Shown here one piece after another: positions 1-8,698 of a DNA stretch of 64,000 bases. The DNA comes from Pseudomonas sp. IPO3778. Its GTDB lineage: Bacteria; Pseudomonadota; Gammaproteobacteria; Pseudomonadales; Pseudomonadaceae. The stretch covers positions 92,009 to 156,008 of the forward strand of contig NZ_JACARC010000014.1 in NCBI RefSeq assembly GCF_013386825.1, written 5' to 3'. Numbering within the stretch: position 1 is the stretch's first letter; each line of letters starts with the position of its first letter. The position numbers and the translations under genes are program-made. The notes below the pieces were generated by a model. That model did no database searches and was not told the origin of the DNA. It worked only from the letters and a program-made list of their open reading frames with translations.

Positions 1-456
1 ATCACCTTGTTGTACTCCCAGGAATCTTTTTCCGGCCAGGACTTCCTCGCGCAATTACAGCAACACTCAAACCATCCGCTATCTGCGCATGCAACCAACC
101 TGGCGCTGATTGCGCAACTCAAGAGCCTGCTCGATGAATCCCGCATGGGCACCCGCGTGTACCTCGCGGGCTCGGAAAGTTTTCTTGGCAGCGCCATGCA
201 AGTAATCACGCACTTTGACCTCAACCGCGACGAAGTGCTTCGCGAGCACTCTGGCACGTTGGTCCGCCGAGTCTGGTGCGTGCATTGCGACACCTATACC
301 GAAAACGTCACCCAACGCGTTTACGACTGCCCAGGTTGCAGCCTGACGCTGGTGGTGCGCGATCACTACTCTCGGCGACTGGCGGCCTTTCAGGCGGTTA
401 AGGCCGACGCTGAAGTCCCGGGTGAACTGCCGCAAGCCGAGGAACTCGATACATGA
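1..456 (+). CDS. dmmA: DmmA-like subunit of an oxidative N-demethylase (5' partial)
   Basis: The reading frame is open to the left edge of the window, so the start lies outside and about 150 residues are visible. The C-terminal part carries a four-cysteine zinc-ribbon-like pair, CVHC and CPGC, about 18 residues apart, as in the small DmmA-like subunits of dimethylamine monooxygenase-type enzymes. It overlaps the next gene by 4 bp (ATGA), which indicates translational coupling, and is followed by a flavin/iron-sulfur reductase and a DUF3445 heme protein, the expected partners. The family oxidatively removes a methyl group from a secondary amine in the cytoplasm. Whether dimethylamine is the true substrate cannot be seen from the sequence. 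Confidence 0.7.
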   Translation: MTLLYSQESFSGQDFLAQLQQHSNHPLSAHATNLALIAQLKSLLDESRMGTRVYLAGSESFLGSAMQVITHFDLNRDEVLREHSGTLVRRVWCVHCDTYTENVTQRVYDCPGCSLTLVVRDHYSRRLAAFQAVKADAEVPGELPQAEELDT

Positions 457-1421
457 GCCATGACAATGGGACGTTGAATCTGCGCGTAGCCCGGATTGAA
501 GTAGTCACTCCAGAAATCAAGCGATTTACCCTGGTGTCACCAACGGGGGCGCATCTACCAGCATTTTCCGGCGGCAGCCATGTCGTGGTATTGATCGCTA
601 GCGCCCACAACACACTGCGAAATCCATACTCATTACTGAGTTCACCTTACGACACCAGCAGCTATCAGATTGCGGTACGCAGGGTGGACAGTGGGCGTGG
701 CGGCTCGACTTCATTGCATGACACCGTGACTGAAGGCGATCTGATTCAGGTGACGCCACCGGTCAATCTGTTTGCGCTGATCAAACAAGCACGTCTTCAC
801 TTGTTTATCGCAGGAGGGGTCGGAATCACTCCAGTGATCTCCCAACTCGAAGAACTGCAACTGAGCAAGGTGCCCTTTGAGCTGCATTATGCGGTTCGCG
901 GCGAGGAGCACGCGCAACTCGGCAAGGAATTGCAGGCCACCTACGGCGAGCAGGTTCATCTTTACCGCAAAGGCATAGAACCCCGCATGGACATAGGCCA
1001 AGTACTCGCCGACCGTCCTCTGGGTAGCCACGTCTATGTGTGCGGCCCGGACAGCATGATCGACGCCAGCTTGCGGTGCGCGCGAGACCTTGGCTGGACC
1101 GACAGCCATGTGCACTTCGAGCGCTTCCTCGAACAAAGCAACGGCGGTGAAGCATTCAGTTTCACCCTCGGGCGCAGCGGCACAACCATTGAGGTTTCGC
1201 CTGACCAAACCATGCTTGAAGCAGTAGAAGCCGCTGGCCACACCCTGCCTTACCTGTGTCGTGGCGGCGCCTGTGGCCATTGCGAAACCAACGTTCTCGA
1301 ACTCGACGGCGAGCTGCTGCACAGCGACGACTGGCTGTCCGACGAAGACAAAACCAGCGGAAAGAAAATCATGCCGTGCGTATCTCGCGCGAAGTGTAAT
1401 CGCCTGGTCATCGACCTTTAA
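453..1421 (+). CDS. Phthalate dioxygenase-type reductase (flavin, NAD(P)H and 2Fe-2S domains)
   Basis: A 322-residue electron-transfer protein. The N-terminal two thirds is a ferredoxin-reductase fold with a flavin-binding NPYSL motif and a nucleotide-binding GGVGITPV motif. The C-terminal domain is a plant-type 2Fe-2S ferredoxin with CRGGACGHC (Cys 269, 274, 277) and the fourth ligand at Cys 309. It would pass electrons from NAD(P)H to the heme subunit encoded downstream. ATG 453 overlaps the stop of the DmmA-like gene. It is comparable to the reductase subunit of dimethylamine monooxygenase (named DmmB in some systems); the subunit lettering is uncertain, so no symbol is given. Confidence 0.85.
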   Translation: MSHDNGTLNLRVARIEVVTPEIKRFTLVSPTGAHLPAFSGGSHVVVLIASAHNTLRNPYSLLSSPYDTSSYQIAVRRVDSGRGGSTSLHDTVTEGDLIQVTPPVNLFALIKQARLHLFIAGGVGITPVISQLEELQLSKVPFELHYAVRGEEHAQLGKELQATYGEQVHLYRKGIEPRMDIGQVLADRPLGSHVYVCGPDSMIDASLRCARDLGWTDSHVHFERFLEQSNGGEAFSFTLGRSGTTIEVSPDQTMLEAVEAAGHTLPYLCRGGACGHCETNVLELDGELLHSDDWLSDEDKTSGKKIMPCVSRAKCNRLVIDL

Positions 1422-1439
1422 TCGACGGAGACAAAACAA

Positions 1440-2480
1440 ATGAATATCAAATTCAATCCCGACGAAACCTATCGTGACGACTACACCTTTGCCAATAGCC
1501 CGGAAACTATCGCACGCGCGCCCTTCCCTTTCCCGGACGACAACTACATGTACTCGATGAACCTCGAGCCTCATGTGTCGGTAGGCGATGATGCGTTTCG
1601 AGCGGCCTTCGATATCGATGAGCACTACATCAGCGAATGCAGAGACCGTGCTATCACCCTGGAGAAAGATCCGGGCATGCACTATGTCTCGGCACCGCAC
1701 ATGATGGAGGCGCAATGGGACCTGCTCGAACTGATCATGGAATCCTACGCCCGCGACTACCCGCAATATTTCAACCTTGAGCGCGAAGGTCGGCAGTGGC
1801 ATTGGACCAACTGTTTGCTGGGCATAGACGATCACTTCACGTTCGGCGATCCGACGACGCTGCCCTTTGAGCCCATGGAGTATGTGACCCGCCAGGCCCA
1901 AGGCGACTGGGTGCTGCAAGAAGAGCGCGACAGCATGCTGTATTGGGGAGCAGGAATCGCTACCCAACGCGCCGACTACTCCCTGCGCTTCAACCTGGGC
2001 ATGAGTTGGGATGAGTTCCATGGCCCAGTGCCCCTGGTTAAAGAGATCGGCATGCTCGATCGCGCGCTGAAATTTCTGCTGCGTCTGCGTACCGGGCACC
2101 CGGTGCGGCGCCTGAACTGGTCACTGACCGTCAACCCCCGCCTCGAAGTGTCTGCCGAAAGCCTGCCGGAATGGGCGCCGGATCGCACTATCGTGACCCC
2201 GCAAAACGCCGGCAAACTGGTTTACCTGCGTATCGAACTGCAACCTTTGCATCGCCTGCCGCGCAGTAACGCCATTGTCTTTCCGATTCGTACCTATCTG
2301 CTCAGTCTCGAAGACATTGCTACGAACCCGGCTTGGGCACGACGGATGCATCGAGTTTTGCGTGATCTGAATCAGCAATTAGTCGACTACAAGGGCTTCA
2401 GCCGTTATCGCGATGCCGCCGTTGAATGGCTTTCGCAGTACGACGATGGCCGCAACAACGAGCCTGCAAAGCAGGCTTGA
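1440..2480 (+). CDS. Heme-dependent oxidative N-demethylase alpha-type subunit (DUF3445)
   Basis: A 346-residue protein starting 18 bp after the reductase gene, with the purine-rich GGAGAC upstream of ATG 1440. Its composition and local sequence (PFPFPDDNYMYSMNLEP near the start, then PHMMEAQWDLLELIMESY, LRIELQPLHRLP and FPIRTYLL) match the DUF3445 / heme-dependent oxidative N-demethylase family as I know it. These soluble heme proteins form the catalytic part of amine N-demethylases and receive electrons from a reductase such as the one just upstream. Family assignment is by recognition; the heme ligand could not be pinpointed. The next three genes suggest that the methylated substrate is imported and its products oxidised. 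Confidence 0.8.
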   Translation: MNIKFNPDETYRDDYTFANSPETIARAPFPFPDDNYMYSMNLEPHVSVGDDAFRAAFDIDEHYISECRDRAITLEKDPGMHYVSAPHMMEAQWDLLELIMESYARDYPQYFNLEREGRQWHWTNCLLGIDDHFTFGDPTTLPFEPMEYVTRQAQGDWVLQEERDSMLYWGAGIATQRADYSLRFNLGMSWDEFHGPVPLVKEIGMLDRALKFLLRLRTGHPVRRLNWSLTVNPRLEVSAESLPEWAPDRTIVTPQNAGKLVYLRIELQPLHRLPRSNAIVFPIRTYLLSLEDIATNPAWARRMHRVLRDLNQQLVDYKGFSRYRDAAVEWLSQYDDGRNNEPAKQA

Positions 2481-2573
2481 ACCCGGCATAGAACAATAAA
2501 AGACTGATCACGAGTATCGGCGGCTCCAACCGCCAACACTGCAATCAACTGCCATTGATAATGAGGAAATAAA

Positions 2574-4106
2574 ATGAGTGGCTTATCGACCTCGCGTGCA
2601 AGTGCCAACGCCGATCAGGATGCGGAACAACTCCGCGCCCTCGGCTACAGTTCGGACTTCAATCGCAGCATGAGCCTATGGGAAAACTTCTCCCTAGGCT
2701 TCACCTACCTGTCGCCGGTGGTCGGCGTCTATACCTTGTTCGGTTTATGCCTGGCCGCAGGCGGCCCTCCAATGTTTTGGTCTTATCTGTTGATCGGTGC
2801 CGGGCAGTTGTTGGTGTGCCTGATCTTCGGTGAAATCGTTTCACAGTTCCCAATTTCCGGAGGCGTCTATCCTTGGGCACGTCGTCTGGTAGGCAAGCGC
2901 TGGGCGTGGATGGTTGGTTGGGTGTACGCATGGGCCTTGTGCGCGACCATCGCCGGAGTCTCGGTAGGTGCTGGGCCATATCTCGCAATCCTGATGGGCT
3001 TCCATCCCGGCCCGCAAGCCAATACCTACATTGCGCTGGCGATCATCCTGCTCTCCACCGGTCTGAATCTGGTGGGTACGAAACTGCTGGCACGTGTAGC
3101 AATGTTTGGCTTTGTCTGTGAGCTGGTTGGCGCAATTCTAGTTGGCGGTTACCTGTTGATTTTCGAGCGCCATCAACCATTCAGCGTGCTGTTCGACACC
3201 TTCAACATCCAAGTTAATGGCTCGTACTTGCCCGCATTCCTCGCCGCCTCCCTGGCAGGGCTGTTCCAGTATTACGGCTTCGAGGCCTGCGGCGATGTTG
3301 CCGAAGAAACGCCAAACCCTGGCAAACGCATTCCCAAAGCCATGCGCATGACCATTTACATTGGCGGCGCAGCAGCGATGTTTGCCTGCCTGGCATTGAT
3401 CCTGTCAGTACCGGACATGTCAAAGGTCCTGGCTGGTGAAGACACTGACCCGGTCGCCACTATCCTTGCCAACGCCTTCGGCCCGCTCGGTTCTCGCTTG
3501 GTGATGGCAGTCGTAATGGTGTCTTTCATCTCCTGCGTCCTGAGCCTGCAAGCCGCAGCCAGCCGTTTATTGTTTGCCTACGCCAGAGACGAAATGATCG
3601 TTGGCAGTTCACTGCTCAAGCGTCTGTCGTCCAATCACGTGCCATCGTTTGCACTGCTGATCAGTGGTCTGGTGCCGGCGGCGATTGTCTGCCTGGGAAT
3701 GTTCATGGCGGATGCTGTCGCGACCATCGTTGGCTTTGCCGCGATTGGTATCTATGTCGCGTTTCAGTTGATCGTCATTGCGGCCTTGATTGCCCGCGCC
3801 AAAGGTTGGCGTCCAAACGGTCAGTTCACGCTCGGGGCCTGGGGCCTATGGGTCAACCTGGCAGCGCTGGTCTACGGCCTGTGCGCCATCGTCAACATGG
3901 TCTGGCCGCGCTCACCGGATGCGCCGTGGTACGTCAACTACGCGATGATCCTGACCACACTTATTGTGATGGGCGCCGGCTTCATTTACATGCTTCTGGG
4001 CAAACCCTACGACAAAGGAACGGCACCGGCGGGTGATGCCTGGAAATTTTCAAAACCGCTTGCCAGCGCGGCTGATCAATCAACGGTGTCCGTGCAACAA
4101 CGCTGA
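2574..4106 (+). CDS. APC-family amino acid/amine permease
   Basis: A 510-residue polytopic membrane protein with about 12 hydrophobic segments. The N-terminal region has the family pattern (RSMSLWENFSLGFTYLSPVVG), then a helix-break GGPPMFWSYLL and FPISGGVYPWARRLVG, typical of the eukaryote-like amino acid/GABA/choline permeases of the APC superfamily. The start at ATG 2574 has GAGGAA 7-8 bases upstream. It lies between the N-demethylase subunits and an aldehyde dehydrogenase, all on one strand, which suggests import of the amine or amino acid fed to those enzymes. The substrate cannot be read from the sequence. Confidence 0.85.
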   Translation: MSGLSTSRASANADQDAEQLRALGYSSDFNRSMSLWENFSLGFTYLSPVVGVYTLFGLCLAAGGPPMFWSYLLIGAGQLLVCLIFGEIVSQFPISGGVYPWARRLVGKRWAWMVGWVYAWALCATIAGVSVGAGPYLAILMGFHPGPQANTYIALAIILLSTGLNLVGTKLLARVAMFGFVCELVGAILVGGYLLIFERHQPFSVLFDTFNIQVNGSYLPAFLAASLAGLFQYYGFEACGDVAEETPNPGKRIPKAMRMTIYIGGAAAMFACLALILSVPDMSKVLAGEDTDPVATILANAFGPLGSRLVMAVVMVSFISCVLSLQAAASRLLFAYARDEMIVGSSLLKRLSSNHVPSFALLISGLVPAAIVCLGMFMADAVATIVGFAAIGIYVAFQLIVIAALIARAKGWRPNGQFTLGAWGLWVNLAALVYGLCAIVNMVWPRSPDAPWYVNYAMILTTLIVMGAGFIYMLLGKPYDKGTAPAGDAWKFSKPLASAADQSTVSVQQR

Positions 4107-4157
4107 TCGAGTGCCAAGGGATCTCATCCCCCTGGCCCATTAAACTGAGGAGCAGTG

Positions 4158-5582
4158 ATGCAAACTAAATTATTGATCAACGGCCATCTGGTCGAAGGTG
4201 AAGGCCCGGCGCAGCCGGTGTTCAATCCGGCACTGGGCCGGGTACTGGTAGAGATCAAGGAAGCCAGCGAAGCCCAGGTCGACGCCGCCGTGCGCGCCGC
4301 CGACAGCGCCTTTGAAGGCTGGTCCCAGACCCCGCCCAAAGACCGCTCGCTGCTGCTGCTCAAACTCGCCGACGCCATCGAAGCCCATGGCGAAGAACTG
4401 GCCAAGCTGGAGTCGGACAACTGCGGCAAGCCCTACAGCGCCGCGCTGAACGATGAGATCCCGGCGGTGGCCGACGTGTTCCGCTTCTTCGCCGGCGCCA
4501 GCCGCTGCATGAGCGGTTCGGCCGGCGGTGAATACCTGCCGGGACACACCTCGATGATCCGTCGCGACCCGGTGGGCGTGATTGCCTCCATCGCGCCGTG
4601 GAACTACCCGCTGATGATGGTCGCCTGGAAAATCGCCCCGGCCCTGGCCGCCGGGAATACCGTGGTGCTCAAGCCGTCGGAACAAACCCCGCTGACCGCG
4701 TTGCGTCTGGTGGAGTTGGCCGCTGAAATTTTCCCGGCCGGTGTACTCAACCTGGTGTTTGGCCGTGGGCCGACCGTAGGCAGCCCGCTGGTGAATCATC
4801 CGAAAGTGCGCATGGTGTCGCTGACGGGTTCGATTGCCACCGGTGCCAATATCATTTCCAGCACCGCCGACAGCGTCAAACGCATGCACATGGAACTGGG
4901 CGGCAAGGCACCGGTGATCATCTTCAACGACGCCGATATCGACGCGGCGGTTGAGGGCATTCGTACCTTTGGTTTCTACAACGCCGGCCAGGATTGCACC
5001 GCGGCCTGCCGGATTTATGCACAGGCCGATATCTACGATGCGTTTGTCGAGAAGCTCGGCGCGGCCGTCGCCAGCATCAAGTACGGTTTACAGGATGACC
5101 CGGCCACCGAGTTGGGCCCGCTGATCACCGCGCAGCATCGCGATCGTGTCGCCGGCTTTGTGGAGCGTGCGGTGGCGCAATCCCACATCCGCCTGATCAC
5201 CGGCGGCAAGGCGGTGGAAGGCAACGGGTTCTTCTTTGAGCCGACGGTATTGGCCGATGCGCAGCAGGACGATGAAATCGTGCGCCGCGAGGTGTTCGGG
5301 CCAGTGGTTTCGGTGACGAAGTTTAATGACGAGGCCCAGGTATTGGGCTGGGCCAATGATTCGGACTACGGCCTGGCGTCGTCGGTGTGGACCGCCGATG
5401 TCGGCCGCGCCCATCGCCTGGCTGCGCGCCTGCAATACGGCTGCACCTGGGTGAATACCCACTTCATGCTGGTCAGCGAAATGCCTCACGGCGGTCAGAA
5501 ACTGTCTGGCTATGGCAAGGACATGTCCATGTATGGCCTGGAGGACTACACCACCGTTCGCCATGTGATGTTCAAACACTGA
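4158..5582 (+). CDS. NAD(P)-dependent aldehyde dehydrogenase, gamma-aminobutyraldehyde dehydrogenase-like
   Basis: A 474-residue cytosolic ALDH of normal length. Visible landmarks are PWNYP (Asn 149), the cofactor-binding LKPSEQTPL and LTGSIATG stretches, catalytic-site ELGGK (Glu 246) and GQDC with nucleophile Cys 280, and the C-terminal [11 protein letters not shown] 4158 is preferred over GTG 4155 because GAGGAG at 4147-4152 is better spaced for it. The sequence most resembles gamma-aminobutyraldehyde/aminoaldehyde dehydrogenases (PatD type). In this cluster it would oxidise an aldehyde released from the imported amine. It is the last gene of the left-hand cluster. Confidence 0.85.
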   Translation: MQTKLLINGHLVEGEGPAQPVFNPALGRVLVEIKEASEAQVDAAVRAADSAFEGWSQTPPKDRSLLLLKLADAIEAHGEELAKLESDNCGKPYSAALNDEIPAVADVFRFFAGASRCMSGSAGGEYLPGHTSMIRRDPVGVIASIAPWNYPLMMVAWKIAPALAAGNTVVLKPSEQTPLTALRLVELAAEIFPAGVLNLVFGRGPTVGSPLVNHPKVRMVSLTGSIATGANIISSTADSVKRMHMELGGKAPVIIFNDADIDAAVEGIRTFGFYNAGQDCTAACRIYAQADIYDAFVEKLGAAVASIKYGLQDDPATELGPLITAQHRDRVAGFVERAVAQSHIRLITGGKAVEGNGFFFEPTVLADAQQDDEIVRREVFGPVVSVTKFNDEAQVLGWANDSDYGLASSVWTADVGRAHRLAARLQYGCTWVNTHFMLVSEMPHGGQKLSGYGKDMSMYGLEDYTTVRHVMFKH

Positions 5583-5907
5583 CCACTACGTTGGTGTTTT
5601 TTATCCTGGCGCCTGGCTTCTTGTTCCTGAAGCAGGCGTCAGCTCGACCAGAGGCGGTTGTTCGTTCATTACTCTGTGTCACCGAACTAGGTATGCGTCT
5701 AAAGGTGGAGCGCCGAGCGTACGGACTTTCTCGGCAAGCATTCGGTCCTGTGGCCGGGGTCGAAGTTCTCAACATTTCTCAACATCGCGCTAGGCGCCGC
5801 ACTCGATCCGATACTAGGTTTTATACGGTTCTGGTGCGCGCCCTGTGACGGGTTTTGGCAGGTCGCTGGCGCAGACCTAACGGCAAAAATCGGCCAAAAC
5901 CGACCTC
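5583..5907. other. Gene-free stretch, nothing recognised
   Basis: About 325 bases between the aldehyde dehydrogenase and a gene on the other strand. No convincing reading frame with a ribosome binding site, no tRNA and no T-tailed hairpin was seen. It has the look of decayed intergenic DNA, including a CTCAACATTTCTCAACATCG direct repetition near 5768-5787. Confidence 0.5.
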
Positions 5908-6306
5908 TCAAACAGGTTCATGAGGGCAATCGACGAGCGCTTGCATTACGTGGCCGAGTTGCACCAATTTCTCTATGGCGAATGGAACAGTCGTTCCACT
6001 GATCGAGAGAGGGGTAAAGGCGAGTATCCGAACGGCGAGCGCTCCCGGCTGATTACTCTCAGAGAAGCTAAGGCGGTACCACGAAAATATTGACGGTTTC
6101 CATGTAACAGTCGCCCGGTTAGAAGGCGCAGCAAAGAAAGCTGAAACCCTAGCAATGTGTTCTCGCTTAATCTTGAGAAAGTAATTGCCGGCAGTTCCTT
6201 GTTCAAAAGTCAGATAGAGATCCTCTCCCTTTGCCTGGAGGTAGAGATAAATCGAACGCCACTTACCTTCGTGGCAGGCGCTGAACACCGCTGGTGTCCC
6301 TAACAT
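5908..6306 (-). CDS. Hypothetical protein, 132 residues
   Basis: Not recognised. The frame could open further upstream, but ATG 6306 is preferred because AAGGAA lies six bases before it. The predicted product alternates basic and hydrophobic segments (WRSIYLYL, YFLKIKREHI, KPSIFSWYRLSF), which could be a small beta-rich domain; there is no signal peptide or membrane segment. It stands alone in a poorly conserved stretch between the amine cluster and the accessory genes. Codon use is less GC-biased than the flanking genes. It could be a real accessory gene or a chance frame; confidence is modest. Confidence 0.4.
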   Translation of the reverse strand: MLGTPAVFSACHEGKWRSIYLYLQAKGEDLYLTFEQGTAGNYFLKIKREHIARVSAFFAAPSNRATVTWKPSIFSWYRLSFSESNQPGALAVRILAFTPLSISGTTVPFAIEKLVQLGHVMQALVDCPHEPV

Positions 6307-6647
6307 TTTGCATTCCTTCATCAAGACGGTCTGATGAGGTTTAGCTCATGCTTGGCGAGTCTGCATTTGGAGGCTATTTCTGACCAATTGCTGCCTTTCG
6401 CGAACGACAGCTTAGGGTCGAAACCTGCCAGTATCCAACCAGATACCCACAGATTGACGCTGGTCCAAGATAGATACCCGGTCGGTGACCGCCATTAGTG
6501 ACCACTTTTGGCTGGCCAACTGTTCGTCCAATCCTTTTCGGAGAAACACACTATGGAGGGAACCAGATGCTGGCCGATCCACGCGGCATAGCATTACCGC
6601 CTGCTATATTGCCGGCCACCTAACCAGGCAAACCCAATACAAGGAAT
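6307..6647. other. Gene-free stretch with decayed intergenic sequence
   Basis: No gene is supported here. The sequence resembles degenerate intergenic filler common in pseudomonads (for example CTGCCTTTCGCGAACGACAG near 6391-6410). The word AGATACCC occurs twice, near 6441 and 6473. No terminator was recognised. Confidence 0.4.
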
Positions 6648-7259
6648 GTGAAGCTCGCCCCTGTCTTATTGCTCGCCCTACTGACGTCTGGCTGTGCTAC
6701 AGGCCCCGCCGTCGAATGGGTGACTGTCCGCAACACTGACAAATTCACTGATAAATCCAGCTGCGCGGTCACGGTAGGCACCTATTACACGGGGGGCGGG
6801 CTATACACCGTCAGCAATCAATACTACCCATACATTGAAGTGGTAAATGGCGACCTCCGAGTGGGCGTGAAAAGCGGTGGCCGCTTCCTGATCCCGGTCG
6901 GCGACGTCCAGCTCAGAGTCGATCAGAACAAGGCATGGACGATCAGCACCAGCGAAACCCCGCTGGACTATGTGCCCGAGGGCCAGCTCAAAGCTATGCA
7001 AGCCTACGCACCGAAAGATCCCCAGCAGCAACAAATAGTGGAAAACGCCTACAAGACGGCGATGGATGCTACAGCACGGTCCATGTCGCCGTTTACCGCG
7101 TCAACAGGCGAGAAGGCTCAGTCAATTCTCAAAGAAATGCGATCCGGCAAGACGCTTATCTATCGCACTGTTGGCCTGAATCAAGCGGCGTCTACGACCG
7201 GGGAATATGTACTGGACCAGTCGCTGGAGGTCGCATTGCGTCAGTGCGGTATCCAATAG
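6648..7259 (+). CDS. Putative outer-membrane lipoprotein of unknown function
   Basis: A 203-residue product with a clear lipoprotein signal: MKLAPVLLLALLTSGC puts the lipidated cysteine at residue 16. The start must be GTG 6648 because the signal peptide begins there; AAGGA is only 2-3 bases upstream, so initiation may be weak. The mature part begins with a short beta-rich region (WVTVRNTDKF, DVQLRVDQNK) and ends with an alpha-rich region and a final cysteine. No enzymatic motif was recognised. It is followed by the repeat modules of 7279-7694 with no obvious T-tailed terminator between. Confidence 0.7.
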   Translation: MKLAPVLLLALLTSGCATGPAVEWVTVRNTDKFTDKSSCAVTVGTYYTGGGLYTVSNQYYPYIEVVNGDLRVGVKSGGRFLIPVGDVQLRVDQNKAWTISTSETPLDYVPEGQLKAMQAYAPKDPQQQQIVENAYKTAMDATARSMSPFTASTGEKAQSILKEMRSGKTLIYRTVGLNQAASTTGEYVLDQSLEVALRQCGIQ

Positions 7260-7278
7260 GCGCAGGCATCTGCGGTTC

Positions 7279-7694
7279 TCGCGCATTGTTTCGCGCACGC
7301 CCGTCGCGCACCTGGTCAATGCGCGAAGCCCTCCCCCGGCAAGGTTTCACGCCCCCTTCACGCAGCATATTCACGCACTGGGCCGCGTGATGCCCTGGAG
7401 GCCCGCAAATGCTCAAGCCTCAGCAAAGACCTCTGGACTGCGCAGTAACTGCGCAAATTGCGCGCAGGAAGTACGCGGTTCAGTACGCACGGTTGGTACG
7501 CATTCGGGTGCGTACTGGCAGCAGGTTCGCACTGAGGTTCGCACCTCTGGTTCGCACCCTCTTACGCGAACCTGGTGCGAACCCGGCCAGCGGTCACCAC
7601 GCTGATTACCACGGGAAGTTACCAATGCGAGCGGTTGCCAGCCGCTGGTTTCCACTGTGGTTTCCACCAAAAGAAGGCGTTCTGACTGGCAACC
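7279..7694. repeat. Seven consecutive short-word repeat modules (direct triplets plus inverted copies)
   Basis: The gap between the lipoprotein and the CoiA-like gene is filled by modules of one design: usually three direct copies of a 6-9 base word at 11-14 base spacing, then an inverted copy. Words and starts: TCGCGCA 7279, 7291, 7304 with inverse at 7320; TTCACGC 7346, 7358, 7370 with inverse at 7385; TGCGCA 7439, 7450, 7459 (self-palindromic); GTACGC 7471, 7483, 7496 with inverse at 7510; GGTTCGCAC 7524, 7536, 7549 with inverses at 7566 and 7575; TNACCA 7594, 7606, 7619; GGTTNCCA 7633, 7647, 7659 with inverse at 7686. Several inverted copies extend into perfect 9-10 bp matches, for example 7481-7490 with 7509-7518 and 7633-7641 with 7686-7694. 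Function unknown. Confidence 0.8.
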
Positions 7695-7825
7695 TCGGGA
7701 AATAGCGGCACATTGTCTTGAGGCACTCGCGGCAAGCGTTCGCCCCCATTGGCGAAACACGCTGCACACGACCACGCCCCATCTATTCAGCTACATTCAT
7801 TCGCATCACCGGAAGGGAGAAGGCT

Positions 7826-8698
7826 ATGCCATCAATGGAAGTAGCTCTTGTGGGCGGAGAGCGGGCTGCGCCAGCGCCAGGCCTTAAAGGCGAGTGTCCG
7901 TTGTGCGGAAAACCCGCTCAGGCGAAATGCGGGCCAATCATTCGTTGGCACTGGGCACACGCTGGCCGAAGGCACTGTGACCCATGGATGGAAAACGAAG
8001 GCCCCTGGCATCGCGCCTGGAAAGCTCTGTTTCCGTTCGAGTGGCAGGAGGTAGTGGCCTATGACCATGCGGGCGAGAAGCATATCGCTGATGTGAAGCG
8101 CCCAGACGGCACAGTGATTGAGCTCCAGAACTCTCAGATGAGCTTTCAGGAGATGAAAAGCCGCGAGGCGTTCTACGGGGAGCGCATGATCTGGATCGTA
8201 AACGGGGAGAAGTTCAAGAACCAAATCCGGATCAGTGATTCGTTGCCTGATCCACATCATGAGCGGATGCGTGATTTCAAACTGGGGATGCCGACCTATA
8301 CAAAATGGTCCAAGCACTTAAGGCAACCATGTCACGACGGCAGCGCCTTTGGATACTTTCTTAAGAGCGATATCGCCGCAGACCCGTCGCGCGGTGCAAT
8401 GTATGAATTGCATCACGGCAAGGCGTTCGAAAGTGTCGTGGCTAATTCGTACAGAGGCCAACATGCGTGGTCTTGGAAGAATCCCCGGGAAGGGTGGCTT
8501 TTGTCCCGGCGCACTGTTGTCTTTGATTTGGGCCAGGGAGAGATGTGGGCGCTAGCTAAATACGGAGACGATGGGGATCTATGCCTTCAGCGTGTGTCGA
8601 TCAAAGCGCTGATGGATTCTCTGCTATCGGGCGCTGTACCCGATCTTAGCTATGCTGTCAGGCCTGCCCGGGATCTGATCGATCTTCCCGCACTTTGA
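7826..8698 (+). CDS. CoiA-like nuclease-fold protein
   Basis: A 290-residue protein. ATG 7826 is chosen because a strong GGAAGGGAGAAGG ribosome binding site lies just upstream; the frame is open further back without support. The N-terminal part has a zinc-finger-like CPLCGK with further Cys/His (HWAHAGRRHCD), and the centre has ADVKRPDGTVIELQNS, the D...ExQ core of the restriction-endonuclease-like fold in CoiA-type competence proteins. E. coli- and Streptococcus-type competence neighbours are absent, so a role in natural transformation is not implied; a DNA-processing or defence role is equally possible. It sits alone between two repeat-module gaps in the accessory region. Confidence 0.7.
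   Translation: MPSMEVALVGGERAAPAPGLKGECPLCGKPAQAKCGPIIRWHWAHAGRRHCDPWMENEGPWHRAWKALFPFEWQEVVAYDHAGEKHIADVKRPDGTVIELQNSQMSFQEMKSREAFYGERMIWIVNGEKFKNQIRISDSLPDPHHERMRDFKLGMPTYTKWSKHLRQPCHDGSAFGYFLKSDIAADPSRGAMYELHHGKAFESVVANSYRGQHAWSWKNPREGWLLSRRTVVFDLGQGEMWALAKYGDDGDLCLQRVSIKALMDSLLSGAVPDLSYAVRPARDLIDLPAL

Noticed and set aside
711..2099. Long open frame on the - strand across the N-demethylase genes
   Set aside because: It spans two clear genes on the other strand and has no family features or ribosome binding site.
7279..7694. CRISPR array
   Set aside because: The repeated words are 6-9 bases, change from module to module, and there are no spacers of even length; no cas gene is near.
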